A DNA stretch of 64,000 bases from an uncultured Pseudomonadales bacterium (GTDB lineage: Bacteria > Pseudomonadota > Gammaproteobacteria > Pseudomonadales > Cellvibrionaceae), in the NCBI GenBank assembly GCA_947487765.1, contig CANKXO010000004.1, positions 1 through 64,000 of the forward strand, read 5' to 3'. Below are positions 5,844 through 15,216 of this stretch, in pieces. The notes beneath the pieces were generated by a model. The model was not told the origin of the DNA. It did no database searches and saw only the letters and a list, made by a program, of their open reading frames with translations. A program made the translations under genes and the position numbers. The stretch's first letter is position 1. Every line of letters starts with the position of its first letter.

Positions 5844-7622
5844 TTACTCTGCTAGGCAACACTTATTGCGGCCTGTTTCTTTCGCTTTGTATAAGGCTTC
5901 ATCCGCACGTTCAAAGACTTTTTCACAAGTGTCGCCTTCTGTAAACTCCGCAATACCTATGGATACTGTAATTGTAATTTTCTCGTTTTTATAGCGAAAT
6001 GGCGCGTTAGCTAAGGCTTCTCGAATACGGTTAAGTACTTCTAATGCCTTTTCTCCATCAGTTTCAGGTAACAGTAATACAAATTCTTCGCCACCAAAAC
6101 GCGCCATAAAATCCACTTCGCGCAATCGCTTTACAACAGCATTCGAAACAATTTTTAACACTTTATCACCAGTTTGATGGCCATAGTTATCGTTAATTTT
6201 TTTGAAAAAATCAATATCGATAACCGCAAGCGTTAATGGATGTTTATAACGTTCCCAGCGCTGCATCTCTTGATGAGAGCGCTCGTTATAAGCTTCTCTA
6301 TTGGGTAAACCTGTTAAGCTATCGGTAACCGCACGCTGTTTTTCTTCCTCCAAGCGATGGCGAATATCTTCTTCATTTTGCTCCATTTGTTGTACTTTAC
6401 TGGCAAGTGCTTGTAGCTGTACCGCCAAACTTTCTCTGTCTTCTGGTGGTTCGCTTTGTTGCTTATAATCAGATAGCGCCACTTGTAGTTGCTGTACATG
6501 GCTTTCAACGGCTTGCTTTAAGGAGTCAATATTACTGTGATCATTAAGCGCTAAGGTAATGGTTGCCATACCTTCGTTGACACTGCTATGCAGATGATCA
6601 GCAGCGTCTCTGACTTGTTGCTCTGTTTCAATGGAAATACCTAAGGCATTGAGAACCTCAGATAATTCACCATAAAGATGTTCTAAGTACTGTTGATAAT
6701 CATTATCCGCACCAATATAAGCTTGTAGTACAAAGTCTCGAATATCTTCGAGCGTAGGTGCAAGTTCGAACCAACGTAAACCTTGTTGAATACGTTGTCG
6801 CGCTTTCGTTGCTTTTTGCTGGGCCGCTGGCACTGTTTTAAAGTGATCCAATAGCTCTACTAAAATAATTGATACTCGATCTGGCACATCAGGTGAACTT
6901 TCTTCCTTATATTCCTGTTGCAGAATAGCCTCTGGGATATTACGCTCACGCTGATAACCGATGACTTCAGCTTCGCCATCAATCACCTCACCTTCTGCAC
7001 TGATATCGTTTTCGCCTATTTCTTCCCAATCTGCCTCTTCAGCTCTCGTCCCTGTTTCATTTTCGCTGTCATTCTCTGACGGAGTATCTGTAGTCGGTTT
7101 TTCAGTATCATCGGCTTTATCACCAAAGAGCTTTCCAAAGAGACCTGAGCTACTTTTAGGCGAATTGCTAATAGCCTGTTGTTGTAAATCGCTCAGTTGT
7201 TGCAGCAGACGTTTGAGTGTGGCAGGAATCAACACACCTTTAGGGAGTTGTTTTTTAAAATGCTTTATATTGGGTTTTACATCGGCGCTTGGACTTTGTT
7301 GTTGAACTTGGCTAGCAATATTCGCTAATGCTTTACAGATTTCCTGCCAGTGGCGCTGTTGCCGCTGCCCGACTTCTTCCGTCACTCTGGGTAAGGATTT
7401 AAGCATGCGGTCAAAACCCGCAACATCGTTATGTTTCACACTTGCCAGAATGGCCTGTAATCTTTCATCTAAACCGGTATCGTAACCCTCAGCGGCAGAA
7501 CACAACGTAGTGACTGCACGGTGCAGAATACTTTGCTGCGCCGCTAATGTTTTCTCCAATTGCTCCTGCTGAGCAAGGCTTCTGCGGTATTTATCCCGCC
7601 ACGGATTATTTTGTTCTGACAT
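5844..7622 (-). CDS. dgcP: Diguanylate cyclase, DgcP-like
   Basis: The 592-residue protein makes cyclic di-GMP from GTP. A long N-terminal region (residues 1-420) is helical and charged, with an acidic low-complexity part around 175-230. A coiled coil (about 385-430) leads into a C-terminal GGDEF domain with an intact RFGGEEF active site near residue 505 and a typical DSLTGLPNREAYN start. The opening, NNPWRDKYRRSLAQQEQLE, and the location beside dsbA and cytochrome c4 match P. aeruginosa DgcP (PA5487), which acts at cell poles with FimV. No membrane segment or EAL domain is seen. The family assignment is firm. The DgcP orthology is inferred from architecture and neighbours. Confidence 0.85.
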   Translation of the reverse strand: MSEQNNPWRDKYRRSLAQQEQLEKTLAAQQSILHRAVTTLCSAAEGYDTGLDERLQAILASVKHNDVAGFDRMLKSLPRVTEEVGQRQQRHWQEICKALANIASQVQQQSPSADVKPNIKHFKKQLPKGVLIPATLKRLLQQLSDLQQQAISNSPKSSSGLFGKLFGDKADDTEKPTTDTPSENDSENETGTRAEEADWEEIGENDISAEGEVIDGEAEVIGYQRERNIPEAILQQEYKEESSPDVPDRVSIILVELLDHFKTVPAAQQKATKARQRIQQGLRWFELAPTLEDIRDFVLQAYIGADNDYQQYLEHLYGELSEVLNALGISIETEQQVRDAADHLHSSVNEGMATITLALNDHSNIDSLKQAVESHVQQLQVALSDYKQQSEPPEDRESLAVQLQALASKVQQMEQNEEDIRHRLEEEKQRAVTDSLTGLPNREAYNERSHQEMQRWERYKHPLTLAVIDIDFFKKINDNYGHQTGDKVLKIVSNAVVKRLREVDFMARFGGEEFVLLLPETDGEKALEVLNRIREALANAPFRYKNEKITITVSIGIAEFTEGDTCEKVFERADEALYKAKETGRNKCCLAE

Positions 7623-7898
7623 AACAACAGTGATTTCGCTGTGATTCTTAAATGGACTGGAACCCTCAGATAAGCACAGCCAAAATGACCAAGATTAATA
7701 AAGGGTTATATCGTCTTTTAGTATAGCTGGCACAGGGCAAGATGCCCGCGAAGGAGATAAATTCTGTGGCTCTATTAGCTTATTCGGATATATAAGATCA
7801 AAAGATAATCAGTGTTAGTTATAAAAACTTTCAATGTACTCAATTTGCAGCGCATAGGAAGGATAGTTTATTGCTTTTGTGTCGATACTCTCTCAGGT

Positions 7899-8933
7899 CT
7901 AGCGGCTTTTATTTAGAGGAAAATACAACGCTCTTAGCAAAGGAATCCGTTCAAAGGTTTTTTTGAGAAGCACTGGCAATATGATGCTTGCTAAAAACAT
8001 ACAAATCGCCATGACAGGACTGCTATCGACAGCAAATATTAGCTTATAAGTTTTATACACAATTATGCTGAAAATACCGTGAAAAATTAATACAAATAAA
8101 CTAGAGGATCCAATAATAGAAAATAAAGAAGCCAGAGACGAATGTCTGCTCAGATAAGCCGATAACGAAAATAAAATATAAATGCCTGAACAAGAACCCA
8201 GAAAGACAAAAATAGGTGAAACAAAAATCTTTCGATTTAGATTGATATATGCATCTGTAAAAATAACTACCGTAAAAAAAGTAATTAAAGATAAGTATAA
8301 TATTTTTGGTGATAAACTAAAATTGATTGCATAGTTTTTAAAAAAATGACCCGACAGAAAAAACAGTAGTGTCATTACAATAATATCAAAAGTAAAAGGC
8401 AAGCCGATTAATGCGTATTCTGTGCCCGCAAAGAAAAAGGCTTTATATTGAAAGTGTTCAAGTGATAAATAGCCTATAATTGCTAAAAAAATTAAGGTCA
8501 ACACCTTCGTTATGTTAGCCCTAGCATTGATGTTTGTTAATTTTAAGAACAAGTAAGCAACTATTAATACTAGCCACAAGTGTGGCAAAAACCATAAAGG
8601 CTCCAACATAAGAACACTGACGTAACCATAAAAAATACCCAACAATGCTTTCTCTATATCAATATCTTTTACAATAAAAACAACAAATAAAAAGAATATA
8701 GCAGTAACAAAATAAGGTTTTAAAAGACTATCAGCTTTTTTAAGCGCTAAACGATAAAAACTAACCGGTTCTGAAAAAAGTACACCAGCGATAAAAAAGA
8801 AAAAAGGCAACCTAATCAGACTCATGGCTGAAATGGTTTCTGGGAAATAGTCAAATAATTGGCTATGCGCCGTAGCAACTAAAATAATGCTAATTGCTTT
8901 AGCTATATCAATAAAGACTATTCTTTCTTTCAT
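7899..8933 (-). CDS. Acyltransferase 3 family membrane protein
   Basis: The 344-residue protein has about ten hydrophobic segments and the N-terminal signature FIDIAKAISIILVATAHS, whose histidine is typical of the Acyltransferase 3 family. These integral enzymes O-acylate sugars of lipopolysaccharide, capsule, peptidoglycan or small molecules. The substrate cannot be told from sequence. The gene interrupts the dgcP-dsbA arrangement found in Pseudomonas and has no partner genes beside it. This suggests a later insertion. It looks more AT-rich than its neighbours. Confidence 0.82.
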   Translation of the reverse strand: MKERIVFIDIAKAISIILVATAHSQLFDYFPETISAMSLIRLPFFFFIAGVLFSEPVSFYRLALKKADSLLKPYFVTAIFFLFVVFIVKDIDIEKALLGIFYGYVSVLMLEPLWFLPHLWLVLIVAYLFLKLTNINARANITKVLTLIFLAIIGYLSLEHFQYKAFFFAGTEYALIGLPFTFDIIVMTLLFFLSGHFFKNYAINFSLSPKILYLSLITFFTVVIFTDAYINLNRKIFVSPIFVFLGSCSGIYILFSLSAYLSRHSSLASLFSIIGSSSLFVLIFHGIFSIIVYKTYKLIFAVDSSPVMAICMFLASIILPVLLKKTFERIPLLRALYFPLNKSR

Positions 8934-9070
8934 TTAGTATTTCTTTTATATAATTATTATGCCTCTTTACCTTCAATTGCAGGCAAACGAGATAATGACT
9001 AAATAGCTTTAAGTCATAGCATGAGTATAAAGGTGCGGATAAGAAATTTATAACACTTTTTTAAGAAGGG

Positions 9071-9103
9071 AATAAACTCTCACAATATTTGTGAGAGTTT
9101 ATT
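9071..9103 (-). terminator. Strong hairpin downstream of dsbA
   Basis: AATAAACTCTCACAA at 9071-9085, a three-base loop and the exact complement at 9089-9103 form a 15-bp stem. It starts about 30 bp after the dsbA stop. There is only a weak pyrimidine run on the minus-strand side (CCCTTCTT), so it could be a terminator or an mRNA 3'-end stabiliser. Confidence 0.6.
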
Positions 9104-9135
9104 GTAAGGCAGGGTGACTATAGATCGAGAATAAT

Positions 9136-9759
9136 CTATATATTCGCTTTTTCTTTGTTAATTAAGTGCTCGGTCACTTGTAGCATTCTTGCTGTAGAAC
9201 CGGTCATACTGGCAGAAGTGCGGTATTTACCATTAATAATTAACTCAGGTGTGCCTGTAATACCATAACTGCGTGCACGAGCATCCGCCTGTTTAACCAT
9301 GGAATTCACACCAAAGGATTTGAAGGTTTTGTCGAACTTTTCTTTAGTAATACCATGAGTTTTAAACACTTCATAGATTTCACCTTCGTTTAGCATTTTC
9401 TTTCTCTTGAGATGCATAGCATCGAAGATATCTTTATGCATGACTTTTTGTTTGCCTAGGACAGCTGCTGTATAGAAAATGCGAGCGTGAACAGCCATTT
9501 TTTTATTCCACATAGCAGGTGAATGTCGAACAAAGATATCGTCTGATTGCTGGCTTTTCCATTGCTCAAAAATAGGGCGGAATTGATTACAGTGCGGGCA
9601 CCCGTACCAAAAAACCTCGGTTACCTCGACTTTGCCTGGGCTACCGGTTTTAACCGGTGTTTCTATCACTTGGTAGTCTTTACCTGCAACAAACTGATCC
9701 TGTGCGACCGAAGCGACTGAAATCAGCGCTGTGAATGCAAAAATTAACCACTTAGACAT
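9136..9759 (-). CDS. dsbA: Thiol:disulphide interchange protein DsbA
   Basis: The 207-residue periplasmic oxidase has a signal peptide (about residues 1-19), a thioredoxin-fold active site CPHC at 54-57 (FWYGCPHCNQF) and the cis-proline loop GITGTPELI. It introduces disulphides into exported proteins and is reoxidised by DsbB, which is not in the window. The ribosome site AGGAGACACAT stands directly before the ATG. Its neighbours cytochrome c4 and EngB match the Pseudomonas arrangement. Possible local clients include the two-cysteine cassette proteins, though this is inference. Confidence 0.95.
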   Translation of the reverse strand: MSKWLIFAFTALISVASVAQDQFVAGKDYQVIETPVKTGSPGKVEVTEVFWYGCPHCNQFRPIFEQWKSQQSDDIFVRHSPAMWNKKMAVHARIFYTAAVLGKQKVMHKDIFDAMHLKRKKMLNEGEIYEVFKTHGITKEKFDKTFKSFGVNSMVKQADARARSYGITGTPELIINGKYRTSASMTGSTARMLQVTEHLINKEKANI

Positions 9760-9895
9760 ATGTGTCTCCTGTTATTATCAACGGCTTATTGGGATATTGG
9801 ACTATCGGCTAAGCGTTAGTTCCATAGGGTTCGATAAAAAGAGAGATTTATCACAACTAGCCACTGAATGACTTTTAACTGTATTAAATCTACAT

Positions 9896-9922
9896 AAAAA
9901 AGGGTAGCTTAAGCCACCCTTG
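9896..9922 (-). terminator. Rho-independent terminator of the cytochrome c4 gene
   Basis: On the minus strand AAGGGTGGC, loop TTAA and GCTACCCTT form a stem with one mismatch, followed by a run of six or more T. It lies about 85 bp past the cytochrome c4 stop codon. Confidence 0.85.
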
Positions 9923-10006
9923 TTACAAGTATTACTAAGCCTGTGTTCTTTATACGCAAGTAAAAATGAATCTGCGCTGAATAAACTAACTAAATAGCGT
10001 CTTTAA

Positions 10007-10684
10007 TTAGTTCAAACCTGAAATATAGTTAGCCACTGCATCAATTTCAGCATCACTCATATGCTCAGCGACCTGACGCATGATTTGGGACTCACCATCG
10101 TTGGTTCTCTCACCACCACGGAATGCGCGTAGCTGTTTTGCAATATATTCTGAATACTGCCCACCTAAACGTGGGTAGGCAGCCGGCTCATTTCCCAAAC
10201 CACGTGGCGAATGGCAGCCAGTGCACGAAGGCACGCCAGTGGTAAGGTTGCCAGAGCGAAAAACTCTCGCGCCGAGAACCAAACCATCAACTTCAATGCC
10301 TGCATTTACTTTCACTTTTAAGGGCTTAGCGCCTGACAATTGGATTGTTTTGCTATTGTAGAACGCCGCTAAGTCTTTCAGCTCTTGCTCGTCCAAATCC
10401 TCTAACAAGCCAGTCATCTCAGGAATAATACGTGCGCCTGACTGAATATCTTTTAACTGTTTGGTTAGATACTTTTCACCTAAGCCTGCCAGTTTTGGGA
10501 AATTAGGTGCTGGACTATTACCATCCGCGCCATGACAACTGCTGCATACACCCGCTATTTCTTCCCCATCATCCGGGTCACCTGCGAGTACTTCCTCTTG
10601 TGGCGATGCCGCTAATACGTTGCTTACCATAAAAAAAGTAAACAAAGTGGCTATGGTTGTTGACAGAAACTTGTTATTGATCAT
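10007..10684 (-). CDS. cc4: Dihaem cytochrome c4
   Basis: The 225-residue protein has a signal peptide (residues 1-25) and two class I cytochrome c domains. Haem attachment motifs are CSSCH at 47-51 and CTGCH at 154-158. It carries electrons in the periplasm, commonly to cytochrome oxidases. The duplicated-domain layout and length are typical. Maturation needs DsbA/Ccm functions, and dsbA lies just downstream on the same strand with its own terminator between. Confidence 0.94.
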   Translation of the reverse strand: MINNKFLSTTIATLFTFFMVSNVLAASPQEEVLAGDPDDGEEIAGVCSSCHGADGNSPAPNFPKLAGLGEKYLTKQLKDIQSGARIIPEMTGLLEDLDEQELKDLAAFYNSKTIQLSGAKPLKVKVNAGIEVDGLVLGARVFRSGNLTTGVPSCTGCHSPRGLGNEPAAYPRLGGQYSEYIAKQLRAFRGGERTNDGESQIMRQVAEHMSDAEIDAVANYISGLN

Positions 10685-10898
10685 TATTTAGCCCATTTAC
10701 GTCGTTGTAGGTATGATTAATCTTATAAATATTATTAAGTGGTTACGAATTATCCAACTTCTTCTATTGTCATGGATAAATTCATGTCGTTACCAATTCA
10801 GCAGGTTACAATGCACCACTTTTTATTGGCCCGTAAAGTGCCGAATTATAACCTAATATGATCAAAACGCACTACGCTTCAACCACTTAGGATACCGT

Positions 10899-11546
10899 AT
10901 GTCTCGCCAAAACATCTATCAAAAGGCAGAATTCTTCCATAGTTCGCCTGATCTGGCTCATTGCCCCGATGAAGGAGGCTTCGAAGTCGCCTTTGCTGGA
11001 CGATCAAATGCGGGAAAATCCAGTGCAATAAATACCCTGACCGGCAATAAAAAACTGGCCCGAACCAGTAAAACGCCGGGCCGAACTCAAATGATCAACT
11101 ACTTTAGAGTCGATTCTGAACGCTCTTTGGTTGATTTGCCGGGCTATGGTTATGCAAAAGTACCGCTTGCGATTAAAAAGAAATGGGATAAAAACCTTTC
11201 AACTTATCTGCACGAACGTAAATCACTGAGTGGCTTGGTTTTGCTGATGGATATTCGTCATCCGATGCAGGAATTCGACACCATGATGCTTAACTGGGCA
11301 ATTGAGGCTGAGATGCCTGTACATATTCTTCTCACTAAAGCTGACAAGCTCAAAAGGGGCCCTGGCAAAAGTACTCTGATGGCTGTGGAAAAAAGTTTGC
11401 TCGAGGCTAATGTTGAAGATTTAGTCAGTGTTCAATTATTTTCAGCGCTCAAACAAGACGGCGTTAAAGAGCTTGTTCGAGTACTAGATCAGATGTTATC
11501 ACTGGAAGAAGGAGGCAATTCAGGTGTTTTGTCATCAGAGGAATGA
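10899..11546 (+). CDS. engB: Ribosome biogenesis GTPase EngB (YihA/YsxC)
   Basis: The 215-residue GTPase has G1 GRSNAGKSS (about 34-42), G2 [15 protein letters not shown]3 [11 protein letters not shown] and G4 LLTKADKL. It assists large ribosomal subunit assembly. AGGA lies six bases upstream of the ATG. The gene diverges from cytochrome c4, the same relation as in Pseudomonas. The usual sRNA-rich polA-engB region is not included here. Confidence 0.95.
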   Translation: MSRQNIYQKAEFFHSSPDLAHCPDEGGFEVAFAGRSNAGKSSAINTLTGNKKLARTSKTPGRTQMINYFRVDSERSLVDLPGYGYAKVPLAIKKKWDKNLSTYLHERKSLSGLVLLMDIRHPMQEFDTMMLNWAIEAEMPVHILLTKADKLKRGPGKSTLMAVEKSLLEANVEDLVSVQLFSALKQDGVKELVRVLDQMLSLEEGGNSGVLSSEE

Positions 11547-11557
11547 TGGCTGTCCAG

Positions 11558-11998
11558 TTACAGTTGCAGTGTCATATAAACTAGCCTGGGCTGTTTAGAA
11601 CTGCCCAGAAAATAATAGGATTCTTCCAGGGTCATATTCGTATAAGTAACCTTATAAGAAAGAATCATATAGGTAACTAAGCCATCACCGAGCTGATTGC
11701 GCCGCTGCGTTTTAGTCTCAAGGGCTTTTACCTTTTTAAGTTGGCCGGCACGCCCTAAAATTGCCTGTAAACGGCCTTTCACTTCGTCAAAAGGGACGAT
11801 TTTAAAGTCTTTTTTCGCATAATATCTGAGCTCTTTGGTGATATCACTATTTTTTCGGGCTTTATAAATCGCCTTCATTACTCGTTTAGCGTCCTGCTCC
11901 TGCACCTTGATGCCACAGGAGACAACACCAGACAAAAGGAGAAGCGCTAAACCAATAGCACACCCAAGATGAGAATATCGTTGTATATTTATGCCCAT
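11558..11998 (-). CDS. Putative lipoprotein of unknown function
   Basis: The 146-residue protein has an N-terminal hydrophobic segment ending LLLLSGVVSCG, a plausible though not ideal lipobox with C28. The mature domain is basic and about 118 residues long (KVQEQDAKRVMKAIYKARK, then mixed helix/strand ending in VYMTLQL). This resembles the compact fold of small envelope proteins but is not a family I recognise. The gene converges with engB, with only 11 bp between stop codons. Confidence 0.6.
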   Translation of the reverse strand: MGINIQRYSHLGCAIGLALLLLSGVVSCGIKVQEQDAKRVMKAIYKARKNSDITKELRYYAKKDFKIVPFDEVKGRLQAILGRAGQLKKVKALETKTQRRNQLGDGLVTYMILSYKVTYTNMTLEESYYFLGSSKQPRLVYMTLQL

Positions 11999-12166
11999 GA
12001 TTGTACGTATAGCCGTAATGGCAGCCCTTTACCGATAACAGATTAAGATTGACTGACAATTAACAGTCTCTTCTCTGAGTATGGTCCATAGATTGCTTTT
12101 TGTACAAATTGGGGAGAATCACCAAAATAGACTTCTATTAAGGTGATTTTTAGAAAGGTGCTATGG

Positions 12167-12451
12167 CTATTGCTGCTTCCACTCCTCTAACTCTCCCTGT
12201 ATTTCAAATTGGGCCTGCTCTGTTCTTTCTACATAATCCTGATAGGCTGGTATAGCCACTGCAGCCAAAATACCCACTATCGCTATCAAAGGGAAAATAC
12301 ACCCTAAAATCATGCCAAACATAGGCCAACGGCTTTCCTTAAATATTTTTTGCTCGCATTGAGGGCAAGCCGTTACTTTGCGCGACACTTTTTCTGCACA
12401 GTTGGGGCAGTACATTAGTGGGTCTGTAGGCGCAAATACTTCTTTTTCCAT
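12167..12451 (-). CDS. Zinc-ribbon protein with pilin-like transmembrane helix
   Basis: The 94-residue protein has a zinc-ribbon start, MYCPNCAEKV then TACPQCEQKIF (four cysteines, about residues 14-32). One membrane segment (about 45-68) ends in VGILAAVAIPAYQDYVERT. That segment is nearly the same as the N-terminal helix of type IV pilins (IIGILAAIAIPAYQDY). There is no prepilin peptidase site (GFTLIE) in front of it, so it is probably not processed as a pilin. It should be an inner-membrane protein with a cytoplasmic zinc domain. Function unknown. Confidence 0.7.
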   Translation of the reverse strand: MEKEVFAPTDPLMYCPNCAEKVSRKVTACPQCEQKIFKESRWPMFGMILGCIFPLIAIVGILAAVAIPAYQDYVERTEQAQFEIQGELEEWKQQ

Positions 12452-12641
12452 GAGAAAGATCCTTATATTTCATATTTTAAAAGGTTAATTTTAGCAGAAG
12501 AAACCCCTTCTATATTAACTAGAAAATTTTAATATTAAAAAGCGGAGTTTATTGGCAGACAACATGGATAAATAAATAGCTACTTGCCAAATTTTATTTA
12601 CTCTCTAGAATGACTGGCTTCCGTATTTTGCATCGCCTGTG

Positions 12642-13046
12642 ATGATTAAAAAATATTTAAAACATATCACCTATTTTACCGTTTGCCTGCTGATGTTAAA
12701 TGCAGGTGTGTCGGTCGCTGCCGGGTATGCCATTAGTACGAGTATCGCTGACGATGGTGCCGAGAGAATTCTGCTCTGTACTTCTCAGGGATTTAAATGG
12801 GTGTTGGTATCTGACCTAGGTATCGATTCAGAAACAAAAAAAACATCCAGCTTTACGTCTCATGATTGCCCTTTCTGTACATTTTCGATTTATACCATTG
12901 ATGATGCCTTACAAAATTCATCTTTATCCCTTGGGTTGAATCCTTGCTATAAAAAGTCTCATCATATTAATTCAGTTAAATCTACACTGTTCAATCCAGA
13001 GTTACTCTCTGATAGCCCTTCCCGAGCTCCACCTACTTTTCTTTGA
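12642..13046 (+). CDS. DUF2946-like exported protein
   Basis: The 134-residue product has a signal-like N-terminus (ITYFTVCLLMLNAGVSVAAG). It has the hallmark of DUF2946: an ILLCTSQGFKWV segment, then HDCPFC and a C-terminal RAPPTF. The cysteine and histidine motifs suggest metal binding. A GTG at 12639 is an alternative start one codon earlier. It leads a plus-strand group with a TonB-dependent receptor and a PepSY protein, so a role in acquiring or handling a metal (copper or iron) is likely. Function is not proven for the family. Confidence 0.75.
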   Translation: MIKKYLKHITYFTVCLLMLNAGVSVAAGYAISTSIADDGAERILLCTSQGFKWVLVSDLGIDSETKKTSSFTSHDCPFCTFSIYTIDDALQNSSLSLGLNPCYKKSHHINSVKSTLFNPELLSDSPSRAPPTFL

Positions 13047-13190
13047 TTTGTTTTAACCCTGCTACACCTAGTAGTTGGGATATCATCGTTCATTAGTAAA
13101 AATACTACGTTTATTATTTCAGTGCCTATTGGCTCTGAAAGTTGTGTGCTTTTACTACTGAGATATAAAAGTATATTTATGGAGCTCTTT

Positions 13191-15176
13191 ATGACGCTAG
13201 AAAATCTTTTTTCTACATCAAAACATTATTTTTTATTTAACAGTTTATTATTTAGTATCTATTCATCATCAGGCATGGCAGATGAAACACATTCGACTCA
13301 CTTAGAAACAATAACGGTTATTGGCAATGAAGCCACAGAAAATGCCGAAGTAGGTGGGACACCGATTAAAGAATTACCTATCAATGTACATGTTGTCAGC
13401 GAAGAAGAAATCGAGCGCTTACGTTTTGTTGATCCTGACGAATTATTGGATCGTATCCCTGGTGAAACTCAAGTTAGAAATTTACGCATTCCCAATGGGG
13501 GGAAAAGCTATACCATTCCTTTAATCGATGGCATTCCTTTAGAAAACCCTTATGAAGGGGCAACCCAACGTATTGACCGTGTTAATACATCAGATATTCA
13601 ACGTATTGAAGTTATTAAAGGGCCGTCTTCTGCGCTCTATCCCAATAATGCATTTGGTGGTGTCATTAATGTCGTGACTCGCGAAGCTCCACTCGAACCA
13701 GAGACTACTATTTGGGCGGAAGGTGGTAGCTTTAATCGAGAACGTACTGGTATCAATACAGGCGGTACGATTAATAAATTAGGCTATTTTATTGACCTCA
13801 ACCTGCGTAATCTGGATGGACTTAGAGAAGGTGTAAAAAATGATCGGGACCAGTTCAGCGGCAAGTTGATTTATGATGCAACGGATAATACACGCTTAAT
13901 AACACGGCTGGAAAGATTTAAAGAGGATGTAGTTGCTCGAGGTGACTTAACAGCAGAAGAAATTTCTGATGATCCCAAACAAGCAGGGAGCCTTAGCTCT
14001 TCTGAAAAACTTGAGCAGGATACTCTGTCTTTTAAAGTCGAGCACTTGTTAAATAACGGCAATATTGATTTTTCTTTAGTTTATCGCGAAAAAGATACTG
14101 AAGGTATTTCTCGCTTCAGAGGAGAGCAAGAGGAAAATGATGTTGGCATTAGTTCAAAGTTTTTATATCGTCACGACTTTTCTGTTTCAAATGTTATTAC
14201 TGGTTTCGAAACGTATAACGGAGAACAAGATACTGATCGCTTATTAAGAGGGACTCTCGCTAGTATTGATAGCTCTCTCGATATTAATGCCTATTTTATC
14301 CAATATGAAGCCGACGTAACCCAGAAATTTGGCATCACAATGGGGGCTCGCTATGAAGATATTAATATTAGTTCTCGCTCCAGTGATAGCAGTGCTGCCA
14401 GTGGTAGTGCTTCATTTAGTGACACCGCTTTAAAGTCTGGTCTCACCTATGACCTCTCTCATAATACTATGTTATGGCTTGGTATTTCTGAAGGATTCTA
14501 CGCACCTGACATCAGTGATATTTATGGTACAGGTGATGCACGAACGATCAATTTAAATCTAAAGCCAGAAGAATCAACCAATATTGAAATCGGCCTGCGT
14601 GGTACATCAGGCAGCTGGTCTTATGATACCTCGTATTACCACAACGAAATTAAAAATGCGCTGATTACACAAGAGTTTGGTACTGATGCTGATCCTTTTG
14701 AGCGAACAACCAATGCCGGCCAAGTAACGGTTCAAGGGCTTGAATCTGTTATCGAGTATGAACCCCAAAACACTAACTGGCGTGCAGGATTTACCCATAC
14801 CTATGCCCGTAATACTTATGATTCTTTTGTTAGTAACCGTGGTGATTTTTCTGGTAATGAATTATCCCGTTCTCCCCGACATCATTTTAATGGGCGGTTA
14901 GCCTTCCTGCCTGTTGATAAGTTAGTGATTGAACTTGAGGGTGATTTTTATTCCACTTATTACAGCGATAATGCCAATTCCTCTGCAGGCAAGTTCAAAC
15001 GTGATGAACGCATTAATTTGCGTGTCAGCTATGAATATAAGTCCTGGAATTTATGGTTGCACGGATTAAACCTGACTGACACTTTAGAAGATCGCGCCAC
15101 ATACAGCCGTGGCCAACTCAAGTTTCGAACCATTGATGGGCGCACTTTTTACGCAGGCGTTTCTTATCATTTTTAA
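13191..15176 (+). CDS. TonB-dependent outer-membrane receptor
   Basis: The 661-residue receptor imports a metal chelate or similar ligand using the proton-motive force via TonB. It has an N-terminal export region, a TonB-box-like ETITVIG, and a plug domain (ELPINVHVVSEEEIERL, RIEVIKGPSSALYPNNAFGGVINVVTR split over about residues 60-165). A 22-strand-type barrel ends in YAGVSYHF with the usual terminal phenylalanine. I chose the ATG at 13191, which has GGAG six bases upstream, over the in-frame ATGs at 13122 and 13179. The signal peptide is atypical (LFNSLLFSIYSSSGMA). The ligand is unknown. The following PepSY gene suggests a siderophore or copper substrate. Confidence 0.92.
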   Translation: MTLENLFSTSKHYFLFNSLLFSIYSSSGMADETHSTHLETITVIGNEATENAEVGGTPIKELPINVHVVSEEEIERLRFVDPDELLDRIPGETQVRNLRIPNGGKSYTIPLIDGIPLENPYEGATQRIDRVNTSDIQRIEVIKGPSSALYPNNAFGGVINVVTREAPLEPETTIWAEGGSFNRERTGINTGGTINKLGYFIDLNLRNLDGLREGVKNDRDQFSGKLIYDATDNTRLITRLERFKEDVVARGDLTAEEISDDPKQAGSLSSSEKLEQDTLSFKVEHLLNNGNIDFSLVYREKDTEGISRFRGEQEENDVGISSKFLYRHDFSVSNVITGFETYNGEQDTDRLLRGTLASIDSSLDINAYFIQYEADVTQKFGITMGARYEDINISSRSSDSSAASGSASFSDTALKSGLTYDLSHNTMLWLGISEGFYAPDISDIYGTGDARTINLNLKPEESTNIEIGLRGTSGSWSYDTSYYHNEIKNALITQEFGTDADPFERTTNAGQVTVQGLESVIEYEPQNTNWRAGFTHTYARNTYDSFVSNRGDFSGNELSRSPRHHFNGRLAFLPVDKLVIELEGDFYSTYYSDNANSSAGKFKRDERINLRVSYEYKSWNLWLHGLNLTDTLEDRATYSRGQLKFRTIDGRTFYAGVSYHF

Positions 15177-15216
15177 CACTTGAAACGTCAATAGTTAATC
15201 AACAGCAGGAATGATT

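Noticed and set aside
10685-10898. Gap between cytochrome c4 and engB considered for a Spot 42 or ErsA-like RNA
   Set aside because: Those RNAs lie on the other side of engB, next to polA, and no promoter-hairpin pattern was clear here.
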